In this document: one piece after another, positions 8,642-16,941 of the stretch
Numbering within the stretch: the stretch's first letter is position 1
Layout of the letters: every line of letters begins with the position of its first letter
NCBI GenBank assembly: GCA_016711925.1
Contig: JADJSA010000002.1
Coordinates: 1 to 64,000, forward strand
Source: Candidatus Methylophosphatis haderslevensis
Lineage (GTDB): Bacteria; Pseudomonadota; Gammaproteobacteria; Burkholderiales; Rhodocyclaceae
Direction: 5' to 3'
Length of the DNA stretch: 64,000 nucleotides
The notes under the pieces: model-generated
Database searches by the model: none
Told to the model about the DNA's origin: nothing
Seen by the model: the letters and a program-made list of their open reading frames with translations, nothing else
Program-made: the position numbers and the translations under genes

Positions 8642-10146
8642 ATGCCCGAGCAAGCCGACCTGCAGCCCGCCCTGCGTCTCCTGATCGTCGAAGACCTGGA
8701 GGACGATGCACTGCTGCTGCTGCAGCGGTTTCGAAGTGCCGGCTACGCCGTGCAGTATCAGCGCGTCGACAATCAACTCGACATGAAGATCGCGCTGCAG
8801 GCGCAAAGCTGGGACGCAGTGCTGTCGGATCATCGCATGCCCTCGTTCGACGCCATGGCTGCGCTGGCGCTGATGCAATCGCTCGACTGCGATTTGCCGT
8901 TCATCATCGTGTCGGGCGTGATCGACGAAGAAACAGCGATTCTTGCCATGCAGGCCGGCGCACACGACTATTTGTCCAAGGACAAACTGGATCGGCTGGT
9001 GCCTGCGGTCGAGCGGGAGATTCGTGAAGCGGTAAACCGCGCCGAGCGTCGCAGCGCCCAGCAGGCGATGCAGGAATCCGAAGCACGCTATCGCACGCTC
9101 GCCACCAACCTGCCCGGCATGGTGTTCCAGATGCGGCTCGAGGCCGATCGCCTGCTGATCACCTATGCCAGCGAGGTTGCATGCTCCTGCTGACATTGCA
9201 CCCGGAGCAGGTCTGCGCCGACGCCTCGCTGTTTACCGAAATGATCGAATCCAACGATCATGCGCGGTTGCAGGCCGCCCTGCTGCGTTCGCGGCGCGAC
9301 AATTCAACGGTCAACTGGGACGGCCGCATCCGCTTTGGCAGCGGCGAGATCAAATGGATCAACATGCGCGCCGCGCCGCGGCTGGACGCAGCCGGAGAGG
9401 GTGTGTGGGAAGGCATCATGTCGAATGTCACCCACAGCAAGCGCACCGAGGCCGAACTGCGCGAATCGCGCGAGCAGTTGCGGGAACTGCAGTTGCATCT
9501 TGAGCGCGTGCGCGAGGAAGAACGCGAGCGCATCGCCAGGGACATACACGATGTTCTCGGCGGCAACCTGGTGGCGATCAAGATCGAGGCGTCGCTGCTC
9601 GAATCGAAACTGGAATCCGACCCGCAGTTGCTGCGCAACCGGGTCCGCTCGATCGCCCGCCTGATCGACGATGCGATCGCCACCTCGGGGCGCGTCGCGC
9701 GCGAACTGCGGCCAGGCATTCTCAAGGAGTTCGGCCTGGCCGCCGCCATCGAATGCCAGGCCGAGGATTTCTCCCAGCGCACCGGCCTGCCCTGCCGCTG
9801 CGAGGCAATGGACTATGACGCGCAGGTCAGCGAAGATGCCTCGATCGCGATGTTCCGCGTCTTCCAGGAGGCGCTGACAAATATCGCCAAACATGCCAAG
9901 GCCAGTTTCATCGAGGTCGACATGTCGCGGGAGGCCGGGTCGCTGCTGCTAAGAATCCGCGACGATGGCCGCGGCATCGAGCCGGGCGACATGAACAAGC
10001 CGAAATCGTTCGGCCTGCGCGGCATGCGCGAACGCATGGCCAGCCTCGGCGGCAGCGCCCGGATCGGCCAGTGCGCGGCGGGCGGCACCGAGATCGTGCT
10101 GCGCGCACCTTTGTTGCCGGAAAGCACTTCGGAACCCAGTCTATGA
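8642..10146 (+). pseudogene. receiver-PAS-HisKA_3 hybrid histidine kinase, frameshifted
   Basis: Two frames join near 9175-9195. The first (from 8642) encodes a receiver domain (LRLLIVEDLEDDALLLLQRF, LSDHRMPSFDAMAALAL, DYLSKDKLDRLVPAVE) and the start of a PAS domain (ARYRTLATNLPGMVFQMRL). The second continues the PAS domain (LHPEQVCADASLFTEM), then a PAC segment, a HisKA_3 dimerisation helix with phospho-acceptor His in EERERIARDIHDVLGGNLVA, and a HATPase (FQEALTNIAKHAKA, IRDDGRGI, FGLRGMRERMASLGG). About three 1-base differences in G/C runs would restore one frame, which points to sequencing error, but it is broken as written. It is an NarX/DegS-type sensor. The regulator gene follows 31 nt later. 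Confidence 0.8.
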
Positions 10147-10177
10147 GCCAATCACCGACATCGAGGACCATCGAACC

Positions 10178-10822
10178 ATGGCACGACCACTTCGCATCCT
10201 GATCGCCGACGACCACGCCATCGTGCGCCAGGGTCTGCGCCAGATACTCTCCGGCGTCGATGACATGACCGTCGCCGGCGAAGCCGAGGACGGGGTCAAG
10301 GCCATGCAGATGATCCGCAACGGCGAATGGGATGTGGTGCTGCTGGATGTCTCGATGCCCGAGCGCAACGGCATCGACACGCTCAAGCTGATCAAGAAAG
10401 AGTGCCCGCGCCTGCCGGTACTGATGCTGTCGATGCACCCCGAAGAGCAATACGCGGTGCGCGCGTTGAAGGCCGGCGCTTCTGGTTACCTGTCGAAACA
10501 CAGTGCGCCGGAACTTCTGGTCAGCGCGATCCGCCAGGTGGCAGGCGGCAAGAAGTACGTCAGCCCGGCTGTGGCAGAACAACTCGCCAACGCCATCTCG
10601 GACGAAGACTCCGATCGCCCGGCGCACGAGAAACTCTCGGATCGCGAATACCAGACCCTCTGCCTGATGGCCTCGGGCAAAACACTGACCCAGATCGGCG
10701 AGGAACTCAACCTGAGCGTCAAGACAGTAAGCGTATACCGGGCCCGCCTGCTGGAGAAGATGAATCTCAAAAACAATGCGGAATTGACCCATTACGCGCT
10801 CAAACACGGCTTGGTCGACTGA
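10178..10822 (+). CDS. NarL/LuxR-family response regulator
   Basis: 214 residues: a receiver domain (1-120) with acidic pair D11/D12, phospho-acceptor D57 (VVLLDVSMPERNG) and conserved Lys in GASGYLSKH, followed by a LuxR-type helix-turn-helix (LSDREYQTLCLMASGKTLTQ, then LSVKTVSVYRARLLEKM). It is transcribed with the upstream HisKA_3 kinase, its presumed phosphodonor, and acts as a cytosolic DNA-binding dimer. The target genes are unknown; the dyad at 8314-8336 is a candidate site. The start at 10178 is the only sensible ATG. Intact. Confidence 0.93.
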   Translation: MARPLRILIADDHAIVRQGLRQILSGVDDMTVAGEAEDGVKAMQMIRNGEWDVVLLDVSMPERNGIDTLKLIKKECPRLPVLMLSMHPEEQYAVRALKAGASGYLSKHSAPELLVSAIRQVAGGKKYVSPAVAEQLANAISDEDSDRPAHEKLSDREYQTLCLMASGKTLTQIGEELNLSVKTVSVYRARLLEKMNLKNNAELTHYALKHGLVD

Positions 10823-10925
10823 GCGCACACTCGGCCCTCCCGACGTCGGCCGGCGGCTTGCAGCAACCGCTCAAGTCCGCCAGCGGGCCGACGTTAATGC
10901 CAGGTAACAACCTCTACCGGCAACC

Positions 10926-12716
10926 ATGGCTGAAGTCACGTCCCAGCAACCGTCCGAAGTCGCGCGCGAAGCGTTGCGCCGGCTGGCGCAGCGCCGCATT
11001 CCGCCGACGCCCGACAATTACCGCACGCTGTTCAACGAGATCGCGGGCCTGTCCACCGAGGAGTTGTTCCCGGAAAAGGTGATGCGCGCCATCGCCGCTG
11101 CGCTGCCCCGCCGCAACCCCGAACAGGCGCGCATGGCGCGCACTTTCGAGACCGCCGTCGAGGACAAATCCTGGCAGGCGCTGCGTCGTGCGCTGATCGA
11201 AATTGCCGAGCAGCGGGTGGGCGTTCAACTGACCTGGGCGGTGCTGATTCGCGACCTGCTGCAACAATGGGAGCGCCAGCACACCGGCTTCACCGTCGCC
11301 CGCAAGCGCCAGCAGATCGACTACGTGCTCGAGGCCTCGGGCCATGACCCGGAGCAGCTCTATACCCGCCTGACGGCCGTGCTGCGCGCATGGGGCGACG
11401 GCAGCGGTGCTGCCGCGTCGAACGGCTCGGCGGCAACGGTTCCACCGATCGCGGCGCCCGCGGCGGCACCGGCGGAGATCCCCGCCGCCAAGCCGGCAGC
11501 CGGTCCGTCCGTCGATGCGGACGACGCGGAACTCCGGCTTGCCCTGGCCGACCTGCTCGAACATTCCTCATCGCTGTTGATCGACGCCCCTCGCCTGGGC
11601 TTCGAGGCGCGCGCGGTTGCCACGGCGTTGCGCGAGGCGCGCAGCGCGGCGGCCCGCGAGAGCGCCTGCGCCCGCATGCGAACGCTCGTCGGCAAACTGC
11701 GCTGGGCGGCCGCAGATGCCATCGACACCCGCCGCGGCCTCCTCAGCCTGCTGCAATTGATGCTGACCAGCCTGGGCGGCCTGGTCGATGATGACCAGTG
11801 GGTGCAGGGGCAGATCGCGGTTGTGCAGGATATCGTCACCCGCCCGCTGTCGCAGAACGTGCTGGACGATGCGGAGCGCCGGCTTGGCGACCTGATTGCA
11901 CGTCAGGAAGAACTCAAGACCAATCTCGACACCCAGAAGGAACAACTCAGGGCCATGCTGGCGGGGTTCGTCGACCAGGTGGCGCACATTTCCGATTCCA
12001 CGTCGGAATACCACAACAAGATCGAACACGCCGCCGAGCGTATCGGTGCGGCCAAGAGCATCAGTGAATTGTCCGACCTGATCGCCGACGTCGTCCAGGA
12101 AACCCGCACCATGCAGCAGAGCGCCGCTCGCTCGCGCGACGACATGGTCAACCTGCGTAGCAGAGTCGAGGAGTCCGACCGCGAAATCCAGCGCTTGCAG
12201 GCCGAACTGACCGAAACCAGCAAGCTGGTGCGCCACGATCAACTCACCGGCGCACTAAACCGCAAGGGTTTGCAGGAGACGCTGGAACGGGAAGTCGCGC
12301 GCATGCAACGGCGCGAAGGCGCGCTCAGCATTGCCCTGCTCGATGTCGACGACTTCAAGGCGCTCAACGATTCGCTCGGCCACCAAGCGGGCGACAACGC
12401 ACTGGTGCACCTCGCCGACGTGATTCGCGAGACGCTGCGCCCGGGCGATTCGCTGGCCCGCTACGGCGGCGAGGAGTTTCTGGTCGTGCTGCCTGACACA
12501 AGGCTGGAAGACGGCGTGGCCGCCATCACACGTCTGCAACGGGCGCTGACGCGCAAGATTTTCCTCCACCTGTCGGAACAGAAGCTGATCACCTTCAGCG
12601 CCGGCGTGGCCCAGATCTACCCCGACGAATCCTGCGACACCACGATCGCCCGCGCCGACCGCGCCATGTACCAGGCCAAACGCGCTGGCAAGAACCGCGT
12701 CATCGCCGCACCCTGA
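10926..12716 (+). CDS. diguanylate cyclase (GGDEF domain) with N-terminal helical region
   Basis: 596 residues. Residues about 1-140 are helical (REALRRLAQRRIPPTPDNYR), followed by an Ala/Pro linker (SAATVPPIAAPAAAPAEIPA) and a long helical and coiled-coil sensor-like region (about 190-425). The C-terminal GGDEF domain begins DQLTGALNRKG and has the active signature GGEEF (about residue 514), with an RPGD I-site (RxxD) five residues before it. It should therefore both make c-di-GMP and be feedback-inhibited. No membrane segments, so cytosolic. It follows the two-component pair by about 100 nt. c-di-GMP made here could act on the PilZ/YcgR protein encoded at 26.5 kb, but this is inference. Confidence 0.92.
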   Translation: MAEVTSQQPSEVAREALRRLAQRRIPPTPDNYRTLFNEIAGLSTEELFPEKVMRAIAAALPRRNPEQARMARTFETAVEDKSWQALRRALIEIAEQRVGVQLTWAVLIRDLLQQWERQHTGFTVARKRQQIDYVLEASGHDPEQLYTRLTAVLRAWGDGSGAAASNGSAATVPPIAAPAAAPAEIPAAKPAAGPSVDADDAELRLALADLLEHSSSLLIDAPRLGFEARAVATALREARSAAARESACARMRTLVGKLRWAAADAIDTRRGLLSLLQLMLTSLGGLVDDDQWVQGQIAVVQDIVTRPLSQNVLDDAERRLGDLIARQEELKTNLDTQKEQLRAMLAGFVDQVAHISDSTSEYHNKIEHAAERIGAAKSISELSDLIADVVQETRTMQQSAARSRDDMVNLRSRVEESDREIQRLQAELTETSKLVRHDQLTGALNRKGLQETLEREVARMQRREGALSIALLDVDDFKALNDSLGHQAGDNALVHLADVIRETLRPGDSLARYGGEEFLVVLPDTRLEDGVAAITRLQRALTRKIFLHLSEQKLITFSAGVAQIYPDESCDTTIARADRAMYQAKRAGKNRVIAAP

Positions 12717-12841
12717 CCGCGCCCGTGCCCGCCTGCCGGCACGCTCATGCGGGCGGCTGGGGTAAATATCCCTCAGCCAACATAGGAGTCGGTTTGTTGC
12801 GGCCGAGCAACGGGGAGAATCGCGCTGCGTACCCGATACGG

Positions 12842-13954
12842 CTAGATTCTGTGGCGGGCGACGCGACTAATCCAATCCGCGTCATCCTGCCCTCGCGCGT
12901 TCCAGGTTGCACATCTGTCGGTCGGATCGAAGCGCGGCTTGCGGAACTCGTCCGAATCGGAAACCAGCAGGCGATAGGCATTCAGGTAGTGCCGAACCAT
13001 GTCTTCTTCGCGCCAATAAGTCTCCATCCAGCGGCGCGAATTCGCGCCCAGCGCGCGACGCAGTTCCGGCTCGTTGACGAGCCGCTCCAAAGCCGGGAGA
13101 GCATCTTCCAGTCGATAATTCAACCAGGGCAACTCGCTGCATCCGGTCAGTTCGGCAAGGATGCTGACCATCCGTCGATCGAGGAACGCAAACGTCGGCA
13201 AACCCTGCGCCATGCTCTCCAGGCTGCAAAGATGGTAGCTGCCGGTAACCATTTCGTCGATCGCCAATTGACAGGTTCTGCGCAAAACCATGCATCGGTC
13301 GTGCGGCACATTGCGAACGATCCTCGCGAAGACATGAGGGATGCGGCGAGCCAGATCCGTAAGCATCGCTGCCGTTTCCGGAAAGCCCTTGGTGTCCCAG
13401 CGCAGGGGAGGATCAGACTGCGCCCATGCGGACGCATCGACCGACGGCGCAAAAAACAGCGTCACATCCTCGCTTGCATCGGCGCCGGCCAAAGGCAAAT
13501 AGTCCGGAGCGTCGATCGGTACGATGTTCGGAACGATGTGCGCATAAGGATAGTAGCGCTCGTGAAACTGGGCGATGACCAACTGCGGCACGTCGGGAAA
13601 CACGATCTGCTCCACCGGAAGTCCGGTGGCGCGTGAGATATGCATCGGATGCGAATGGATTTGCCGGATGATTCTGCGCTTGCCGCTCATCCAGCGCCGA
13701 AAATCAATCTCAAAAGGGTTGCTGGACAAATCGAAATAGTGATGCAGAGGCACCACGTCTGCCTCGCCCAGCAATTCGAGGACGACTTCCCGGTCTCGAG
13801 GCCACACGAGATCGGTGTCGAACGTCCGGGTGCCGTAGGCATCGGGGTGAAGCACAACATGCCGCGCCTCGACCTGAGAGTGCTTTTGCAGCGCGCGGAC
13901 CAGCCGGATCGGTGCCCCCGCCAGGGGAGTGACGGAAAAATGCAAGACCCGCAT
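12842..13954 (-). CDS. glycosyltransferase-like protein (putative)
   Basis: 370 residues. The ATG at 13954 gives MRVLHFSVTPLAGAPIRLVR, the typical opening of GT4/GT-B transferases (VLH...LAGAP). Other features are RIIRQIHSHPMHIS, VPQLVIAQFHERYYPYAHIV (GT-B-like 'network of aliases'), LFFAPS...RWDTKGFPETA and a late acidic segment, YHLCSLESMAQGLPTFAFLD, matching the C-terminal E-x7-E region of GT-B enzymes where the nucleotide sugar binds. Its first base overlaps the stop of the methyltransferase fusion upstream (TGATG), so they are translationally coupled. It probably adds a sugar to flagellin or a surface glycan, judged by the gene neighbourhood. Donor and acceptor cannot be read from the sequence. 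Confidence 0.72.
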   Translation of the reverse strand: MRVLHFSVTPLAGAPIRLVRALQKHSQVEARHVVLHPDAYGTRTFDTDLVWPRDREVVLELLGEADVVPLHHYFDLSSNPFEIDFRRWMSGKRRIIRQIHSHPMHISRATGLPVEQIVFPDVPQLVIAQFHERYYPYAHIVPNIVPIDAPDYLPLAGADASEDVTLFFAPSVDASAWAQSDPPLRWDTKGFPETAAMLTDLARRIPHVFARIVRNVPHDRCMVLRRTCQLAIDEMVTGSYHLCSLESMAQGLPTFAFLDRRMVSILAELTGCSELPWLNYRLEDALPALERLVNEPELRRALGANSRRWMETYWREEDMVRHYLNAYRLLVSDSDEFRKPRFDPTDRCATWNARGQDDADWISRVARHRI

Positions 13955-16392
13955 CAGCGTTCGCCAATCATTCCGGTCAGCAGCAGAATCTCGAAGAAGT
14001 TGCCCATCGGCGAACCCCAGACAGGGTAAGGGTCGCTCGTCTTGCAGCGCGCCAGAAGTTCGTCGAACTGGATCGGGTTTCCGGACGGGTCGTAAAGGCA
14101 AAAGCGCGATACTGCCGCGAGCAGATCATCGGGTGGCCCCATCTCCGGCCAGAATGGCGGGTGCAGGCTCAGATACACTGCGATGTCGCGGCGTTCCGAG
14201 AGTTCAACCAGATCCGCAGCGATGAATACCTCGGCCCCCTCGATATCTATCTTGACCAGGCTCGGATCTGTCACTGCGTGCTCCTGCATCAGCCTGGTCA
14301 ACCGCATCGCCCGAACGGGAAAACCGTGTCCACGCAACGAAGAAGCCGACGAAGTAGCGTCCCCACCGTCCGCATTGCCGAACTGCACGATTCCGTCTTC
14401 CCGATGGATGCAGCAATTCACGATTTCGACCCGTTCGCGCAACGCGGGATTGAGCTTCAGCGTCCCTTCGAGATGTTCGGCGGTCCGGGGATTCGCTTCG
14501 ACCGACACGATTCTCGATGCCCCGCACGCGGCCGCGATCAGTGTCGTTGGTCCAACCCAGCATCCGACGTCCAGGAAAGCTCGATCCGTTCGAACAAAAC
14601 GCCGGATCACCTCAAAGGTCTCCGGCTCCCAGCCGGAACAGAATTGCTCCCAGAACCAATGCGGCTGGACCCGGAATGTGGCGGTTCCGAACGAGATCGC
14701 AGCAGCGCCGGCAGGCAGCATTGTCAGCGAACAGTATTCGCGGCCGCTCGAAGCCGGACGCACTGCCGTTTGAGCAAACTGGATTGCCGCGCGAGGGTCG
14801 CGGGTCGCGCTATCTGCGACGATTGTCATTGCATAGGTAGATGCCTGCTCGCTGTCCCGCCAGCTTCCATCCTGTTCGTAGCTGCCAGCCGCAAGGACGA
14901 GTCTGTACTCTCCCTGTGGAACCCGCAATTCGAGAGAGAACTCGACGATGGCTCTTTCGCCTCGGAACAGGTGCTTGAGAGCGCCATGCCCGGAAGTGCT
15001 TGCCGACATGACAGCGCCGGCGGGCTGCGCGAAAACATACCGGCAACCTGGAAAGTTGATCTCGGCTTGCGCGATAAGGTGGCAGCGAATCGTCACGTGC
15101 GCGCATGTAACAAGGGCAGAGACCAACTGGCGGGTGGCAGTGTCGATCACTTCCACGCGATCGACGCGCAATCCAACATCATGGATTCCTGCGGTGGCAC
15201 ACCGACTTTCCTGGGGATTGCCTGATGCCTGGGTGGCACCGTCAATATATTCGACCTTTTCCCGCGCACGTTCAGTCGCCCTGGCTCGACGTACCGCAAT
15301 GGCCGGTTCGGCCGAATCGGGTTTGCGCGTGGTATCGCCGGACTGCACGGTCAGATCAGAGATCATGGCGATACGCGGTGGCAGAGTATTCGGTTCGTTG
15401 ATCCAGGCGTAGGCATTCAGTTCGATGAGAATATCCTCGCCACGCGCCGCAAGCGCGACCTCAAACCGTTGGGACCGACAATCCGGAGAGAACCTGAGTT
15501 CCCCTGCCGGCGCACCGCAAACGCCGACCGAGACATTCAACCTGTTTCCACGATAGTCGCCAAGCTCGGCGGATGTCAGGGCAAACCCGATCGTATTGAT
15601 TCCGTCGAAGAGGCGGGCCGGCAACAGAATCTTTGCGCCGGGCATCGCCCAAAGCGAGCCGTTCGCGTCGTAAAACAGGCCGCTCCACCCGCCGTCGGAT
15701 GGCAAGCCGAGCGGTACGTGGAACGGTTTGCGAAACAGCTTGTCACCGGCCACCTGAAACCCTGCAGCGCACATCTCGCGCAACAGCCGTTCTCTGGTGA
15801 ACTTGTTGCAGTGCATTCCCTTCGTTTCGGGAATCAGATCCGACGCGCTCGGTGCGACATACTTGAAGCCCTGCGCAATGAAGTCCTCGTCCACGGGATA
15901 GAAGGGCGTATCGACAATCAGATGGCCGCCTGGCTTGAGGGCGTTGTAGATCATGGGCAGAATCTGCAACACTTCCGAAGTCGGGATGTGCTCGATGGTG
16001 TCGAGCATCAGTACTGCATCGAATTCCTCGTCGAGCCCCTGTGCAGTGAGAAACGCTAGCGCATCGTCGCAGTGTATCGTCCAACGCTCCGGTGCCACCG
16101 AGGCCAAGGTTTCCTCAGCCAGCTCGCATGCGGCTTCGGAAAAATCGACCCCGACATAGCGCGCCGCGTCGATTTCCCGCAATAGATAGCGTGCGGACTC
16201 GCCGCGCCCGAACCCAAGTTCCAGAACGACTTTCCCCGCCAGCTCGATCTGATCGATCGGCTCACGAATCTCCGCGTAGATTCCGCCTTCCCGCCAAGCG
16301 TCGGCGCCCAGGGCACCATAGTGGGCCTTCGCCCCGTTTTCGAGCAATCCGGTGAAATACGTTTTTGAGTACTTCTCCTTGAGAAATCCCAT
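13954..16392 (-). CDS. three-part fusion: SAM methyltransferase, Wzt-C-like domain, FkbM methyltransferase
   Basis: 812 residues. Domain 1 (about 1-230) is a class I SAM methyltransferase: motif I VVLELGFGRGESA near 55-67, acidic VGVDFS, MLDTIEHI and LKPGGHLIVDTPFY. The middle (about 400-530) is beta-rich (VGLRVDRVEVID, VTIRCHLIAQAEINFPG, LKHLFRGERAIVEFSLELRV, PQGEYRLVLAAG) and resembles the Wzt C-terminal domain, which binds O-antigen chain ends in ABC export. Domain 3 (about 600-800) is an FkbM-family methyltransferase (FLDVGCWVGPTTLIAAACG, SVEANPRTAEHLE, LVKIDIEGAE). It could O-methylate sugars at two positions, with the middle domain recognising the glycan. It overlaps the glycosyltransferase gene by one base. 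The domain calls are by eye; the middle one is the least certain. Confidence 0.75.
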   Translation of the reverse strand: MGFLKEKYSKTYFTGLLENGAKAHYGALGADAWREGGIYAEIREPIDQIELAGKVVLELGFGRGESARYLLREIDAARYVGVDFSEAACELAEETLASVAPERWTIHCDDALAFLTAQGLDEEFDAVLMLDTIEHIPTSEVLQILPMIYNALKPGGHLIVDTPFYPVDEDFIAQGFKYVAPSASDLIPETKGMHCNKFTRERLLREMCAAGFQVAGDKLFRKPFHVPLGLPSDGGWSGLFYDANGSLWAMPGAKILLPARLFDGINTIGFALTSAELGDYRGNRLNVSVGVCGAPAGELRFSPDCRSQRFEVALAARGEDILIELNAYAWINEPNTLPPRIAMISDLTVQSGDTTRKPDSAEPAIAVRRARATERAREKVEYIDGATQASGNPQESRCATAGIHDVGLRVDRVEVIDTATRQLVSALVTCAHVTIRCHLIAQAEINFPGCRYVFAQPAGAVMSASTSGHGALKHLFRGERAIVEFSLELRVPQGEYRLVLAAGSYEQDGSWRDSEQASTYAMTIVADSATRDPRAAIQFAQTAVRPASSGREYCSLTMLPAGAAAISFGTATFRVQPHWFWEQFCSGWEPETFEVIRRFVRTDRAFLDVGCWVGPTTLIAAACGASRIVSVEANPRTAEHLEGTLKLNPALRERVEIVNCCIHREDGIVQFGNADGGDATSSASSLRGHGFPVRAMRLTRLMQEHAVTDPSLVKIDIEGAEVFIAADLVELSERRDIAVYLSLHPPFWPEMGPPDDLLAAVSRFCLYDPSGNPIQFDELLARCKTSDPYPVWGSPMGNFFEILLLTGMIGER

Positions 16393-16476
16393 TGCCTTGC
16401 TCCTCGTTGCAGTTTTGGCACCGGCCCAAGTGCTTTCAGTTCCGGTGTAGTGTTTCGCTACATGCCACTGATTCGA

Positions 16477-16941
16477 TCAGACGAGCGCCGCACCGCGTGC
16501 CGACGCGCCAACGGCATTCGCAGGATTTGCCGGTTCCGGCGGCCGAATGCCGCTCTTTCGAAGTCGCTCGTTTTCCGCCTCCAGATGCTTCGCCCATGAA
16601 GCAAGGCCAAAGCGTCGGACATCCACGCGACGCCAGAACTTGCCGGGGCTGCGGGCGTATCCGTCGATATGGGCCATCGCCAGCGCGCACTGCGAAGCCA
16701 TGTCGGCCACCTCGGCCAACTCCTGGAAGCCGAACGTGAGCGGCGCAAGCGGATTGCCGATGGCATTTTCGTCGGGCGCATGGAGCGCCCTGCGTCCGGC
16801 CTCGGTCCCGGCTAGGAACGACGCATGTGCCTGCTTCGTCTCGCCATCGACGAGATGCATCACGCCGCGCCAGAATCGCGCCGCAATGGTCTTGGTCGCC
16901 AACAGCGGGCTGAACACGAGTGGATCGAATTCCGATACGCG
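16477..16941 (-). pseudogene. 3' continuation of the methyltransferase gene after an in-frame TAG
   Basis: Directly after the TAG at 16944-16942 the same frame stays open for 154 codons: RVSEFDPLVFSPLLATKTIA, later FWRGVMHLVDGETKQAHASF and ELAEVADMASQCALAMAHID, ending in a Glu/Arg helix (KHLEAENERLRKSGIRPPEP). There is no ribosome site for separate translation; an internal GTG/CTG exists but is unconvincing. The text reads as the natural C-terminal helical tail (repeat-like, TPR-like packing) of the upstream protein. A single C-to-T change (CAG to TAG) would explain the break. Confidence 0.6.

Noticed and set aside
12717..12770. GCCCGC...GCGGGC inverted repeat after the diguanylate cyclase gene as a terminator
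   Set aside because: Short stem, wide loop and no T-run.
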